Shown piece after piece: positions 1 to 6,073 of a stretch of 6,093 nt of DNA. The position numbers and the translations under genes are program-made. The stretch lies in the NCBI GenBank assembly GCA_903831165.1, contig CAIKWV010000094.1:1-6093 (forward strand), written 5' to 3'. This DNA is from an uncultured cyanobacterium (GTDB lineage: Bacteria > Cyanobacteriota > Cyanobacteriia > PCC-6307 > Cyanobiaceae). Within the stretch, counting starts at the first letter, position 1, and each line of letters starts with the position of its first letter. A model generated the notes under the pieces. The model saw only the letters and a list, made by a program, of their open reading frames with translations, ran no database searches and was not told where the DNA came from.

Positions 1-1
1 C

Positions 2-832
2 GCCGCTGGGGTGGCCCGGGTGGTGGTGGCGATGGCCGATCCCAATCCGCTGGTGGCGGGCGGCGGTTTGGCGCGCCTGCGGGCCTGCGGCATCGAGGTG
101 ATCGAGGCGGTGGCGGAGGCCGAGGCGCTGGAGCTGAACCGGGCCTTTGTGCACCGCATCCGCTGCGGCAGGCCCCTGGGGATCCTCAAGTGGGCGATGA
201 GCCTCGATGGCCGCACCGCCCTGGCGAATGGCGAGAGCCAGTGGATCAGTGGCCCCGCCGCCCGCGCCTGGGTGCATCGCCTGCGCGCCGAGGTCGATGC
301 CGTGATCGTCGGCGGCGGCACCGTGCGGGCTGATGACCCCCTGCTCACCAGCCGCGGCCAGCGCAGCCCCGAGCCGCTGCGGGTGGTGTGCAGCCGCCGC
401 CTGGATCTCCCCGCCACCGCCCAGCTCTGGGACACCGCCATGGCCCCGACCTTGGTGGCCCACGGACCGGAGGCGTCGCCTGAGGCCTGCGAGCGTCTCG
501 ATCGGCTGGGGGTGGAGCGCCTGCCCCTGGCCGCCTGTGAACCGCTGCCGTTGCTGGAGGCCTTGGCGGAGCGCGGCTGCAACCAGGTGCTATGGGAATG
601 CGGCCCCGAACTGGCGGCTGCGGCCCTGCGCCAGGACTGCGTGCAGCACATCGCCGCCGTGATTGCCCCCAAGCTGCTGGGCGGAGTGGCGGCCCGCACG
701 CCCCTGGGGGATCTGGGGCTGTCGGTGATGGGGCAGGTGCGTGACTGGGAGGGTGAAAACCTTGGCCGTCTGGGTCCCGATCTGCTCTGGCAGCTGGACC
801 AGCCCGCCGGCCCTGCCTCGAGCCAACCATGA
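2..832 (+). CDS. ribD: RibD, riboflavin biosynthesis bifunctional deaminase/reductase (5' end cut off by window)
   Basis: RibD makes the second and third steps of riboflavin synthesis in the cytoplasm: deamination of the pyrimidine released by GTP cyclohydrolase II, then NADPH-dependent reduction of its ribosyl group. Only the last ~276 codons are present. The reading frame is open from base 2, so the true start and the zinc-binding deaminase motifs (HAE, PCxxxGRTPPC) lie upstream. The visible part begins at the end of the deaminase domain (AAGVARVVVAMADPNPLVAG) and continues into the reductase domain. Reductase hallmarks are KWAMSLDGRTA, SQWISG, VDAVIVGGGTVRADDPLL, LWECGPELAAAAL and AAVIAPKLLGG near the C-terminus. 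An ATG at 35-37 in frame is internal to the conserved sequence and is not the start. The stop TGA (830-832) overlaps the ATG of the following channel gene, which suggests co-transcription and translational coupling. No damage is seen in the visible part. Confidence 0.93.
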   Translation, partial: AAGVARVVVAMADPNPLVAGGGLARLRACGIEVIEAVAEAEALELNRAFVHRIRCGRPLGILKWAMSLDGRTALANGESQWISGPAARAWVHRLRAEVDAVIVGGGTVRADDPLLTSRGQRSPEPLRVVCSRRLDLPATAQLWDTAMAPTLVAHGPEASPEACERLDRLGVERLPLAACEPLPLLEALAERGCNQVLWECGPELAAAALRQDCVQHIAAVIAPKLLGGVAARTPLGDLGLSVMGQVRDWEGENLGRLGPDLLWQLDQPAGPASSQP

Positions 833-1869
833 ACCCTGGACTGCTGCCTTACCAGCTCCCCCTGCTGGTGTTCACCCTGCTGCTGGCGGCCGCAGCCTGG
901 CTGGGGCTGCAGCTGTTGGCCGGGCGTTGCCCCAGGGGCTCCCTGGGCCGTGCCCTGCTGCAGCGGGCCCGGCTGAGCTTGAGTGCCACCGTGCTGTTGG
1001 GCGGCCTGGGCTGGTGGCTGTTTGATCTGCTGGATCGCTTCGGCTGGAACCTGCCCCGCGATGGTCAGGAGGTGCGCGATCTGGTGGTCACCGTCGGCCT
1101 GGCCTGGACGCTGCTGCGTTGCAAGCGGGTGCTGCTCGGCCATGAGGAGCTGCCGGCCGGCTGGCTGAGCCGGCGCAGCCCCAGCGATCGGGCCTTTCTG
1201 ATGGATCTGATCGACAAGCTGATCAGCGCCGCGGTGCTGCTGCTGGCCAGCCTGGAGGTGCTGCGCCTGCTGGGGGTGTCACCGTTGCTGCTGCTCACCG
1301 CCAGCGGCATCGGCGCGGCGGCGGTCGGGTTCGGCTCCAAGGCGCTGGTGGAAAACCTGCTGAGCGGCGTGATGCTTTACGTCTACCGCCCCTTCAACGT
1401 CGGCGATCAGATCGACCTGCCCGATCGCCGGCTGGCCGGCACCGTGCAACACATCGGCATGTACTACAGCGAACTGCTGACTCCTGAGCGCGAGCGGCTG
1501 TTTGTGCCCAATGCCATTTTCGCCACCTTTGCGGTGGCCAATGTCAGCCGCCGCGACCATCGCCGCCTGGTGCTGGAGTTGCCGCTGCGCCCGGAGGATC
1601 TGCCCCGGGTGGCGGCCATCGGCGCGGATCTGAGCCAGCAGCTGGAGCAGAACCCCGCCGTGGCGGCGGATCTGCCCCGGCGCGTCCATCTCGCGGCCAT
1701 GGATGGCCGCGGCGTGCAATTGCGGCTGGAGGCCTTCGCCGCCAGTGCCGACATCGAGGCGTACCACCTGTTGCGCCACCAGCTGCTGCTGGCCTGCCTG
1801 GAGACGGTGCAACGCCATGGCGCCAGCCTGCAGCTCAGACCAGCTCCGGATGCAGCGGATCCCCCTTGA
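829..1869 (+). CDS. MscS-family small-conductance mechanosensitive ion channel
   Basis: This is a predicted 346-residue inner-membrane channel of the MscS superfamily, which opens under membrane tension and releases solutes during osmotic downshock. Hydrophobic segments lie at about residues 8-31, 50-70, 84-104 and 128-148. They are followed by the pore-lining helix at about 152-185, with the Gly/Ala-rich run GIGAAAVGFGSKALVENLLSG. Next comes the family signature YRPFNVGDQI (186-195), and then the beta-domain with AGTVQHIG and the FVPNAIF element (225-231, equivalent to the VIPN of MscS). The C-terminal alpha/beta region runs to about 335. Five membrane segments is more than the three of E. 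coli MscS, as is common in the wider superfamily. The start ATG lies within the ribD stop (ATGA) and has no Shine-Dalgarno sequence before it, consistent with coupled translation. The 3' end overlaps the convergent DUF427 gene by 35 bp. The natural substrate and gating threshold cannot be read from sequence. Confidence 0.93.
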   Translation: MNPGLLPYQLPLLVFTLLLAAAAWLGLQLLAGRCPRGSLGRALLQRARLSLSATVLLGGLGWWLFDLLDRFGWNLPRDGQEVRDLVVTVGLAWTLLRCKRVLLGHEELPAGWLSRRSPSDRAFLMDLIDKLISAAVLLLASLEVLRLLGVSPLLLLTASGIGAAAVGFGSKALVENLLSGVMLYVYRPFNVGDQIDLPDRRLAGTVQHIGMYYSELLTPERERLFVPNAIFATFAVANVSRRDHRRLVLELPLRPEDLPRVAAIGADLSQQLEQNPAVAADLPRRVHLAAMDGRGVQLRLEAFAASADIEAYHLLRHQLLLACLETVQRHGASLQLRPAPDAADPP

Positions 1870-2434
1870 ACGGCCCCTCCAGCTCCGAGGTGATCCAGCC
1901 GCCATAGAAGCCGCCGGGCTGGGGGATCACCCGCTCGCGGTCGAGCCAGCAGCCATCCATCAGACCTGGATAGAGGGCATACCAGCCGGCCAGGGCGGCG
2001 TAGGCCGGCGCCGGCTCCGGGTACTGCCATACCGCCCGACTCAGGCGCCGGGGCAGGCCAGCATCCCCTGGCACCACCACATCGAAATAGCGGGCCACCC
2101 CCTTCCACTCGCAGTAGCTGTGGCCGGGAGCCGGCTGCAGCCAGGCCAGCTCGATCCCCTCCGGCGGCAGATAGAAGGTCGGCGGATGGAAGGTCTCCAG
2201 CAGCCGCAGTGAGCGCTCTGTGTCGGCCAGCACCTGGCCCAGGGCCTCCACCCGCAGATGGCGGCTACAGGGCTCCAGCACTGGCGGCCGCGGATAGGCC
2301 GCCACCCGCTCCCGGCCTCCCGGCAGTTGCCAGGCCGGCCGGCTGGCCGCAGCGTCTCCGGGAGTGCCGGAGGCGCAGGCAGCCGCGGGAGCCACTGGGT
2401 CGGAGGCAGCCGCTGGATCGGGAGAAGCCGGCAT
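1835..2434 (-). CDS. DUF427 domain-containing protein (function unknown)
   Basis: With the ATG at 2434-2432 this is a 199-residue soluble protein. Residues 1 to about 45 are Ala/Pro-rich and look disordered. The DUF427 domain (Pfam PF04248, named NTP_transf_9 there) spans about residues 47-195. Visible hallmarks are YPRPPVLEP (47-55), LETFHPPTFYLPPEGIEL (79-96), the conserved Cys-x-x-Lys-Gly of SYCEWKGVARYF (106-117), AVWQYPEP, LAGWYALYP and the tail FYGGWITSELEGPFKGDP. The biochemical role of the family is not established, and I assign none.

The start is uncertain. A TTG at 2476-2474 overlaps the upstream stop codon and would add 14 residues. A GTG at 2305-2303, 10 nt after a GGGAGG, would begin right at the conserved domain and give 156 residues. 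The gene follows the Nif11 gene in the same direction and is convergent with the channel gene, overlapping it by 35 bp. Confidence 0.88.
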   Translation of the reverse strand: MPASPDPAAASDPVAPAAACASGTPGDAAASRPAWQLPGGRERVAAYPRPPVLEPCSRHLRVEALGQVLADTERSLRLLETFHPPTFYLPPEGIELAWLQPAPGHSYCEWKGVARYFDVVVPGDAGLPRRLSRAVWQYPEPAPAYAALAGWYALYPGLMDGCWLDRERVIPQPGGFYGGWITSELEGPFKGDPLHPELV

Positions 2435-2472
2435 CGGGGTGCGGTGGGGAGTGGCAGGCGAACGGCCGGGCT

Positions 2473-2730
2473 TCAACCCGGGATGAAATGGCGCAACCGG
2501 CGCGCCTCCTCTCCCGCCCGGCGCTGCAGCTCCTCATCGCTGAGGCCCTGCTCCGCTCGCACCTGCGCGGCGATCACGTCGTTTTCATCGACGTCAAAGC
2601 CGGCGCCGCGGGCCAGGGCCAGGAAATCCGCCAGTTCCTTCGGTTCATGCAGTTGCCCATCCAGGGCCGGATCGCCGTGGGCATGGGCCAGGAAGGCATC
2701 GAGTTGGTCCAGGCTCATGGTGGCGATCAT
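2473..2730 (-). CDS. Nif11-domain small protein
   Basis: This is an 85-residue protein whose N-terminal part matches the Nif11 domain (PF07862): MSLDQLDAFLAHAHGDPAL, then HEPKELADFLALARGAGFDV, then a second acidic helical stretch (DENDVIAAQVRAEQGLSDEE). The C-terminus is the charged segment EEARRLRHFIPG. The family is abundant in cyanobacteria. Some members serve as leader peptides of ribosomally made, modified natural products, but most stand-alone ones have no known role. This one lacks a Gly-Gly/Gly-Ala processing site and has no Cys/Ser/Thr-rich core, so I do not call it a precursor peptide. Two starts are possible: ATG at 2730 (MIATMSLDQ), with AGGA 12 nt upstream, and ATG at 2718 (MSLDQ), which matches the usual family start but has no nearby ribosome-binding site. 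The frame stays open upstream to 3036, but that extension shows no family similarity. The stop TGA (2475-2473) abuts the DUF427 gene, probably in the same transcript. Confidence 0.85.
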   Translation of the reverse strand: MIATMSLDQLDAFLAHAHGDPALDGQLHEPKELADFLALARGAGFDVDENDVIAAQVRAEQGLSDEELQRRAGEEARRLRHFIPG

Positions 2731-2914
2731 GCAGCGGTGATTCCTGTTTAGTCGCTGAACCAGCCCGCCGGTGCCCCTGGCCAGGCCGCAGATTGTGAGC
2801 AACCGCTGGCCCCAGGGCCCAAGGCCTTGTCGGCGGGCGATGGTCAGCCCGGCAGCTTTCGGCGGCAGCGCTTGGTCGCGAGGGCCGTCCCGCTGTCTTG
2901 CCGCCCGGCGGCGT
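2731..2914. other. Intergenic spacer between the SRAP and Nif11 genes
   Basis: This 184-bp gap separates two genes of the same (minus) direction. Reading on the minus strand, a short GC-rich palindrome (GCCGCC/GGCGGC, 2900-2912) starts 2 nt after the SRAP stop. It has no following T-run, so I do not call it a terminator. Near the Nif11 end an A-rich stretch (AACAGGAAT on the minus strand, 2738-2746 or thereabouts) contains the AGGA that may act as ribosome-binding site. The spacer could hold a promoter for Nif11, but I cannot identify -35/-10 elements with confidence. Confidence 0.5.
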
Positions 2915-3694
2915 TCAGCCGAGCAGGTCGAGCTGCTGGGGGCCGGAACTGCCCATGGCAGGTCTGCCAGAAGCCGACGCGCCAGCCCCGGGACCCTCCG
3001 CAGCGGAGGCTCGGGGGCGGGCGGCGCCGGAACCACCGGACAGCGGCGCCACCTCCAGCTTCACGGCCTCCCAGGCAGCCGGATCCCAGGGCGCCATCAG
3101 CGGTTCGAGGATCCGCAGGCCCGGCCCATCCGCCGGGTCCAGCCAGGCCTGCTCCAGCCCCTCGGGGATGACCACGGGCATGCGGTCATGCACCCGCCGC
3201 AGCAGATCGTTCGGGGCGGTGGTGAGCACGCAGCAGCTCTCCAGTTCGCCGCCATCGGGGCCGATCCAGCGCTCCCACAGCCCGCCCAGCCAGAACGGGG
3301 CGCGATCGCGGCGGCGAAACAGCCAGGGCTGCTTGGTGGTGAGGCCGGTGCTGGCGTCGATGCGGCTCTGCCATTCGAAGAAGGCGTCGGCGGGCAGCAG
3401 GGCGCGGCGATGGCGCCAGGCGGCGCGGAAGAAGGGTTTCTCGGCCACGGTTTCGCTGCGGGCGTTGATCGGCCGGCGCATCCCCAGCGGATCCTTGCTC
3501 CACTCCGGCAGAAAGCCCCACAGCGCCAGGCCCACCTGCAGGCGGCCGTGCTCCTGGCGTTGCAGCAGCACCGGCTCGCCGGGGCGCACCTGCTGGCGCG
3601 GCGCGTAGTGCTCCACCAGCCCCGGCGGCAGCGGCCCCTGGAGCTTTGGCAGCAGCTGATCGATCGCGGTGGTGAGGCTGTAGCGACCGCACAT
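2915..3694 (-). CDS. SRAP-domain abasic-site processing protein (YedK/HMCES family) with C-terminal tail
   Basis: This 259-residue protein belongs to the SOS-response-associated peptidase (SRAP) family. Members form a stable thiazolidine cross-link between the N-terminal cysteine and abasic sites in single-stranded DNA, protecting them at replication forks; the protease name is historical.

The start is fixed by MCGRY: Met1 must be removed to free Cys2. Other active-site residues are present: Asn77 in PINARSET, Glu107 in ADAFFEW and His169 in RRVHDRMPVVIP, matching Asn75, Glu105 and His160 of E. coli YedK. LALWGF (57-62) is also typical. The SRAP domain ends near residue 217. A low-complexity tail rich in Gly, Ala, Ser and Pro (about 219-252) follows, ending QQLDLLG, so the protein is longer than the roughly 220-230 residues typical of bacterial members. 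QLDLL (254-258) resembles a sliding-clamp-binding peptide. The gene is divergent from ftsH. No cyanobacterial LexA-type box (GTAC-containing half sites) is visible upstream. Confidence 0.95.
   Translation of the reverse strand: MCGRYSLTTAIDQLLPKLQGPLPPGLVEHYAPRQQVRPGEPVLLQRQEHGRLQVGLALWGFLPEWSKDPLGMRRPINARSETVAEKPFFRAAWRHRRALLPADAFFEWQSRIDASTGLTTKQPWLFRRRDRAPFWLGGLWERWIGPDGGELESCCVLTTAPNDLLRRVHDRMPVVIPEGLEQAWLDPADGPGLRILEPLMAPWDPAAWEAVKLEVAPLSGGSGAARPRASAAEGPGAGASASGRPAMGSSGPQQLDLLG
3302..3309. repeat. Single HIP1 palindrome (GCGATCGC)
   Basis: This is one perfect copy of the highly iterated palindrome of cyanobacteria, located inside the SRAP coding region. I saw no second perfect copy in the window, although near-matches containing CGATCG occur, for example around 3661 and 5512. 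A single copy in GC-rich DNA of this length carries little taxonomic weight. Confidence 0.6.
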
Positions 3695-3698
3695 GGGA

Positions 3699-3737
3699 CC
3701 AGGGGCTGGAGGGACAGGCCCAGGGACAGGCCCCTGG
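3699..3737 (-). repeat. 8-bp inverted repeat just upstream of the SRAP start
   Basis: CCAGGGGC (3699-3706) and GCCCCTGG (3730-3737) are exact reverse complements separated by 23 nt. On the SRAP transcript the potential hairpin would end 4 nt before the ATG. It could be an operator-like element or an RNA stem affecting initiation. Chance occurrence in GC-rich DNA is possible. Confidence 0.45.
3710..3733. repeat. Tandem 12-bp direct repeat, two copies
   Basis: The unit AGGGACAGGCCC occurs twice in exact head-to-tail order (3710-3721 and 3722-3733). It lies in the SRAP/ftsH gap, 16 to 39 nt upstream of the SRAP start codon, and is nested between the arms of the inverted repeat. It may be a simple slippage duplication or a doubled protein-binding site. 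Confidence 0.75.
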
Positions 3738-3820
3738 CTGGCATTCGGTTCTCCCCACCGGCGGGCGATCCGGAGGGTGGCACACACGCCTAGCCTGACG
3801 CCACGACCGCCCGTTGCAGC

Positions 3821-5713
3821 ATGGCCATCCGCCAGGACGACAATCGCCCGAATCGGCGCTTCGGGGTGATCAACCTGTTGCTGATCGGTTTCGGCGTGCT
3901 GCTGCTGGTCAGCAACTTCCTGCCCAATCCGGCCAACCAGGTGCCGCGGGTGCCCTATTCCCTGTTCATCGGCCAAGTGGATGCCGACAACGTCAAGCGC
4001 GTCTACATCACCTCCGATCAGATTCGCTACGAACTCAAGGAGGCCCCGGCCGAAGACGCGCCCACGGTGCTGGCCACCACGCCGATCTTCGACATGGAGC
4101 TGCCCCAGCGGCTGGAGAAGCATGGGGTGGAGTTCGCCGCGGCGCCACCGCGCAAGCCCAGCTTCATCACCACGGCTCTGAGCTGGATCGTGCCGCCACT
4201 TATTTTCATTGTGGTGCTGCAATTCTTCGCCCGCCGCAGTGGCATGGGCGGCGCCCAGGGGGCCCTCAGCTTCACCAAGAGCAAGGCCAAGGTCTATGTC
4301 CCCGATGAGGAATCCCGGGTCACCTTTGCCGATGTGGCCGGTGTCGATGAGGCCAAGACCGAGCTGACCGAGATCGTCGATTTCCTCAAGACGCCGGAGC
4401 GCTACGCCGCCATCGGCGCCCGTATCCCCAAGGGGGTGCTACTGGTGGGCCCTCCCGGCACCGGCAAGACCCTGCTCTCCAAGGCGGTGGCCGGCGAGGC
4501 GGGCGTGCCCTTTTTCATCATCAGCGGCTCCGAGTTCGTCGAGCTGTTTGTTGGCGCCGGCGCCGCCCGGGTGCGCGATCTGTTTGAAGAGGCCAAGAAG
4601 AAGGCGCCTTGCATCATCTTCATCGACGAACTTGATGCGATCGGTAAGAGTCGCGCCGGCTCCATGGGCATGATGGGCGGCAATGACGAACGGGAGCAGA
4701 CCCTTAACCAGCTGCTCACCGAAATGGATGGCTTCGCCGCCCAGGACAAGCCCGTGATCGTGCTGGCCGCCACCAACCAGCCCGAAGTTCTGGATGCCGC
4801 CCTGCTGCGTCCCGGTCGTTTCGATCGTCAGGTGTTGGTGGACCGCCCCGATCTTTCCGGTCGCAAGACGATCCTGGAGATCTATGCCAAGAAAGTCAAA
4901 CTGGCCCCAGGCGTTGATCTCGACAAGATCGCTCAGGCCACCAGCGGTTTTGCTGGCGCCGATCTGGCCAACCTCGTCAATGAGGCGGCCTTGCTGGCCG
5001 CACGTGCCATGCGCACCACGGTCGAGCAAGGGGATCTCAACGAGGCGATCGAGCGTGTGGTGGCGGGCCTTGAGAAGCGGAGCCGGGTCCTGCAGCCCGA
5101 TGAGAAAAAAGTGGTGGCTTATCACGAGGTCGGCCACGCCATCGTCGGCCACCTGATGCCGGGTGGCAGCAAGGTGGCCAAGATCTCGATCGTGCCCCGC
5201 GGCATGGCGGCCCTGGGTTACACCCTGCAACTGCCGACCGAGGAGCGCTTCCTCAACTCCAAGGAGGATCTCGAAGGTCAGATCGCCACCCTGCTGGGGG
5301 GCCGCAGCGCCGAGGAGATCGTCTTCGGTGAGGTCACCACCGGCGCCGCCAACGACCTGCAACGGGCCACCGACATCGCAGAGCAGATGGTGGGCACCTA
5401 CGGCATGAGCGAAACCCTGGGGCCCCTGGCCTACGACAAGCAGGGCGGCAGCCGCTTCCTTGGCGGCCCCAACAACCCCCGCCGCGTCGTCAGCGATGCC
5501 ACCGCCCAGGCGATCGATCGCGAGGTGCGCGCCCTGGTGGACCGGGCCCACGACCGGGCCCTGACGATCCTGCGCCACAACGGCGAGCTGCTCGAATCGA
5601 TCTCGCAGAAGATCCTCGAGAAGGAGGTGATCGAGGGCGATGAACTCAGGGATCTGCTGGCCTCCAGCGTGCTGCCCGAGGACGCGGCCCTGGCTGAACC
5701 CGTGGCGGCCTGA
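3821..5713 (+). CDS. ftsH: FtsH, ATP-dependent zinc metalloprotease (membrane AAA+ protease)
   Basis: FtsH is a 630-residue hexameric protease anchored in the membrane; it unfolds and degrades damaged membrane proteins and some soluble regulators. Two membrane helices (about 15-34 and 115-137) flank a roughly 80-residue FtsH extracellular-type domain.

The AAA+ module shows Walker A GPPGTGKT (210-217), pore-loop LFVGAG with Phe243, Walker B IIFIDE (Asp269, Glu270) and the second region of homology with arginine fingers Arg333 and Arg336. The M41 peptidase domain has HEVGH (435-439), with Asp512 in AANDLQ as third zinc ligand. All catalytic residues are intact and the length is typical.

Cyanobacteria usually have four paralogues. 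[14 protein letters not shown] and [11 protein letters not shown] differ from the photosystem II repair type (MFVGVGASRVRD, IDEIDAVGRQR), so I favour an FtsH1/FtsH4-like form, but the assignment is from memory. The start ATG has no Shine-Dalgarno. The gene stands alone on its strand here. Confidence 0.97.
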
Positions 5714-5714
5714 T

Positions 5715-5728
5715 GGTCCCGTAGGACC
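5715..5728 (+). terminator. Possible weak hairpin directly after ftsH
   Basis: GGTCC (5715-5719) and GGACC (5724-5728) form a perfect 5-bp stem around the loop CGTA, starting 2 nt after the ftsH stop codon. There is no T-run (CTTGAAGCC follows), so it is not a classical intrinsic terminator. It may only stabilise the 3' end or be chance. Confidence 0.25.
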
Positions 5729-5817
5729 CTTGAAGCCTCTGGGCCTGAACTAAGCCGCCAGAACCTTCTAGGGGCTCAGGTCAAGCTGAGGCGATCAGCC
5801 TGGCCAGCAGCCGGCCC

Positions 5818-5852
5818 AGCCAAGGCGTTCAACAATGCTGTGCCCCTTGGCT
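5818..5852. repeat. 8-bp inverted repeat in the post-ftsH spacer
   Basis: AGCCAAGG (5818-5825) and CCTTGGCT (5845-5852) are exact reverse complements with a 19-nt loop. The role is unknown. Confidence 0.45.
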
Positions 5853-5939
5853 TGCCAGGCAGTCCACACTGCCGCGGTGGTCGTGGTTCCCCGCCTCAGC
5901 CACCGAAGCGCCCGGCCAACCACTGCTGAGCCCGATGGT

Positions 5940-5969
5940 CGCCGCTGGCCGAAACGGCCGGCAGCGGCG
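5940..5969. repeat. Strong interrupted hairpin (12 bp plus 3-nt bulge)
   Basis: The inner stem GGCCG/CGGCC (5947-5951 with 5955-5959) closes a three-base AAA loop. After a GGC bulge at 5960-5962, the outer arms CGCCGCT (5940-5946) and AGCGGCG (5963-5969) pair perfectly, giving 12 base pairs. One wobble and one further pair (5939/5970, 5938/5971) extend it. No T-run follows on the plus strand, and no A-run precedes it that would act as one on the minus strand. It could be part of a structured RNA or mRNA end; its function is unknown. Confidence 0.5.
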
Positions 5970-6073
5970 GCGGTGGTCAGTCATTTCGTTGCTGAGGAGC
6001 CTGGTCAGCCATCACGCCGGCAAGATGGCCTGCAGGGGCTTGGCAGAGCCTGGGCTCGGCAGGTGATTGGTCC

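Larger units (their letters stand above)
3695..3820. promoter_or_regulatory. Divergent SRAP/ftsH intergenic region
   Basis: These 126 bp separate the start codons of two divergent genes, so promoters for both should lie here or in the adjoining coding sequence. I cannot identify convincing -35/-10 hexamers. TAGCCT near 3791 is the most -10-like string on the ftsH side but has no partner. Neither start codon has a Shine-Dalgarno sequence: ftsH is preceded by GTTGCAGC, and the SRAP leader is pyrimidine-rich on its own strand. The SRAP side contains a tandem repeat and an inverted repeat, listed separately. Confidence 0.6.

Noticed and set aside
2473..2730. Nif11 protein as a RiPP (prochlorosin-like) precursor
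   Set aside because: There is no double-glycine-type cleavage site, no Cys and few Ser/Thr in the C-terminal part, and no modification enzyme in the window.
2900..2912. GC palindrome after the SRAP stop as an intrinsic terminator
   Set aside because: The stem is very short with almost no loop, and no T-run follows on the minus strand.
2731..3036. Upstream extension of the Nif11 frame giving a 187-residue protein
   Set aside because: The extension is Arg/Pro/Ala-rich, overlaps the SRAP 3' end and lacks similarity. The Nif11 domain itself begins at the Met codons at 2730/2718.
3695..4222. In-frame upstream extension of the SRAP gene, antisense to ftsH
   Set aside because: SRAP chemistry requires Cys immediately after the initiator Met, so the gene starts at 3694. 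The open upstream frame is a shadow of ftsH.
4439..5578. Long minus-strand open frame (379 codons) inside ftsH
   Set aside because: It is antisense to a fully intact, strongly conserved ftsH and has no family similarity. Such frames are common opposite GC-rich genes.
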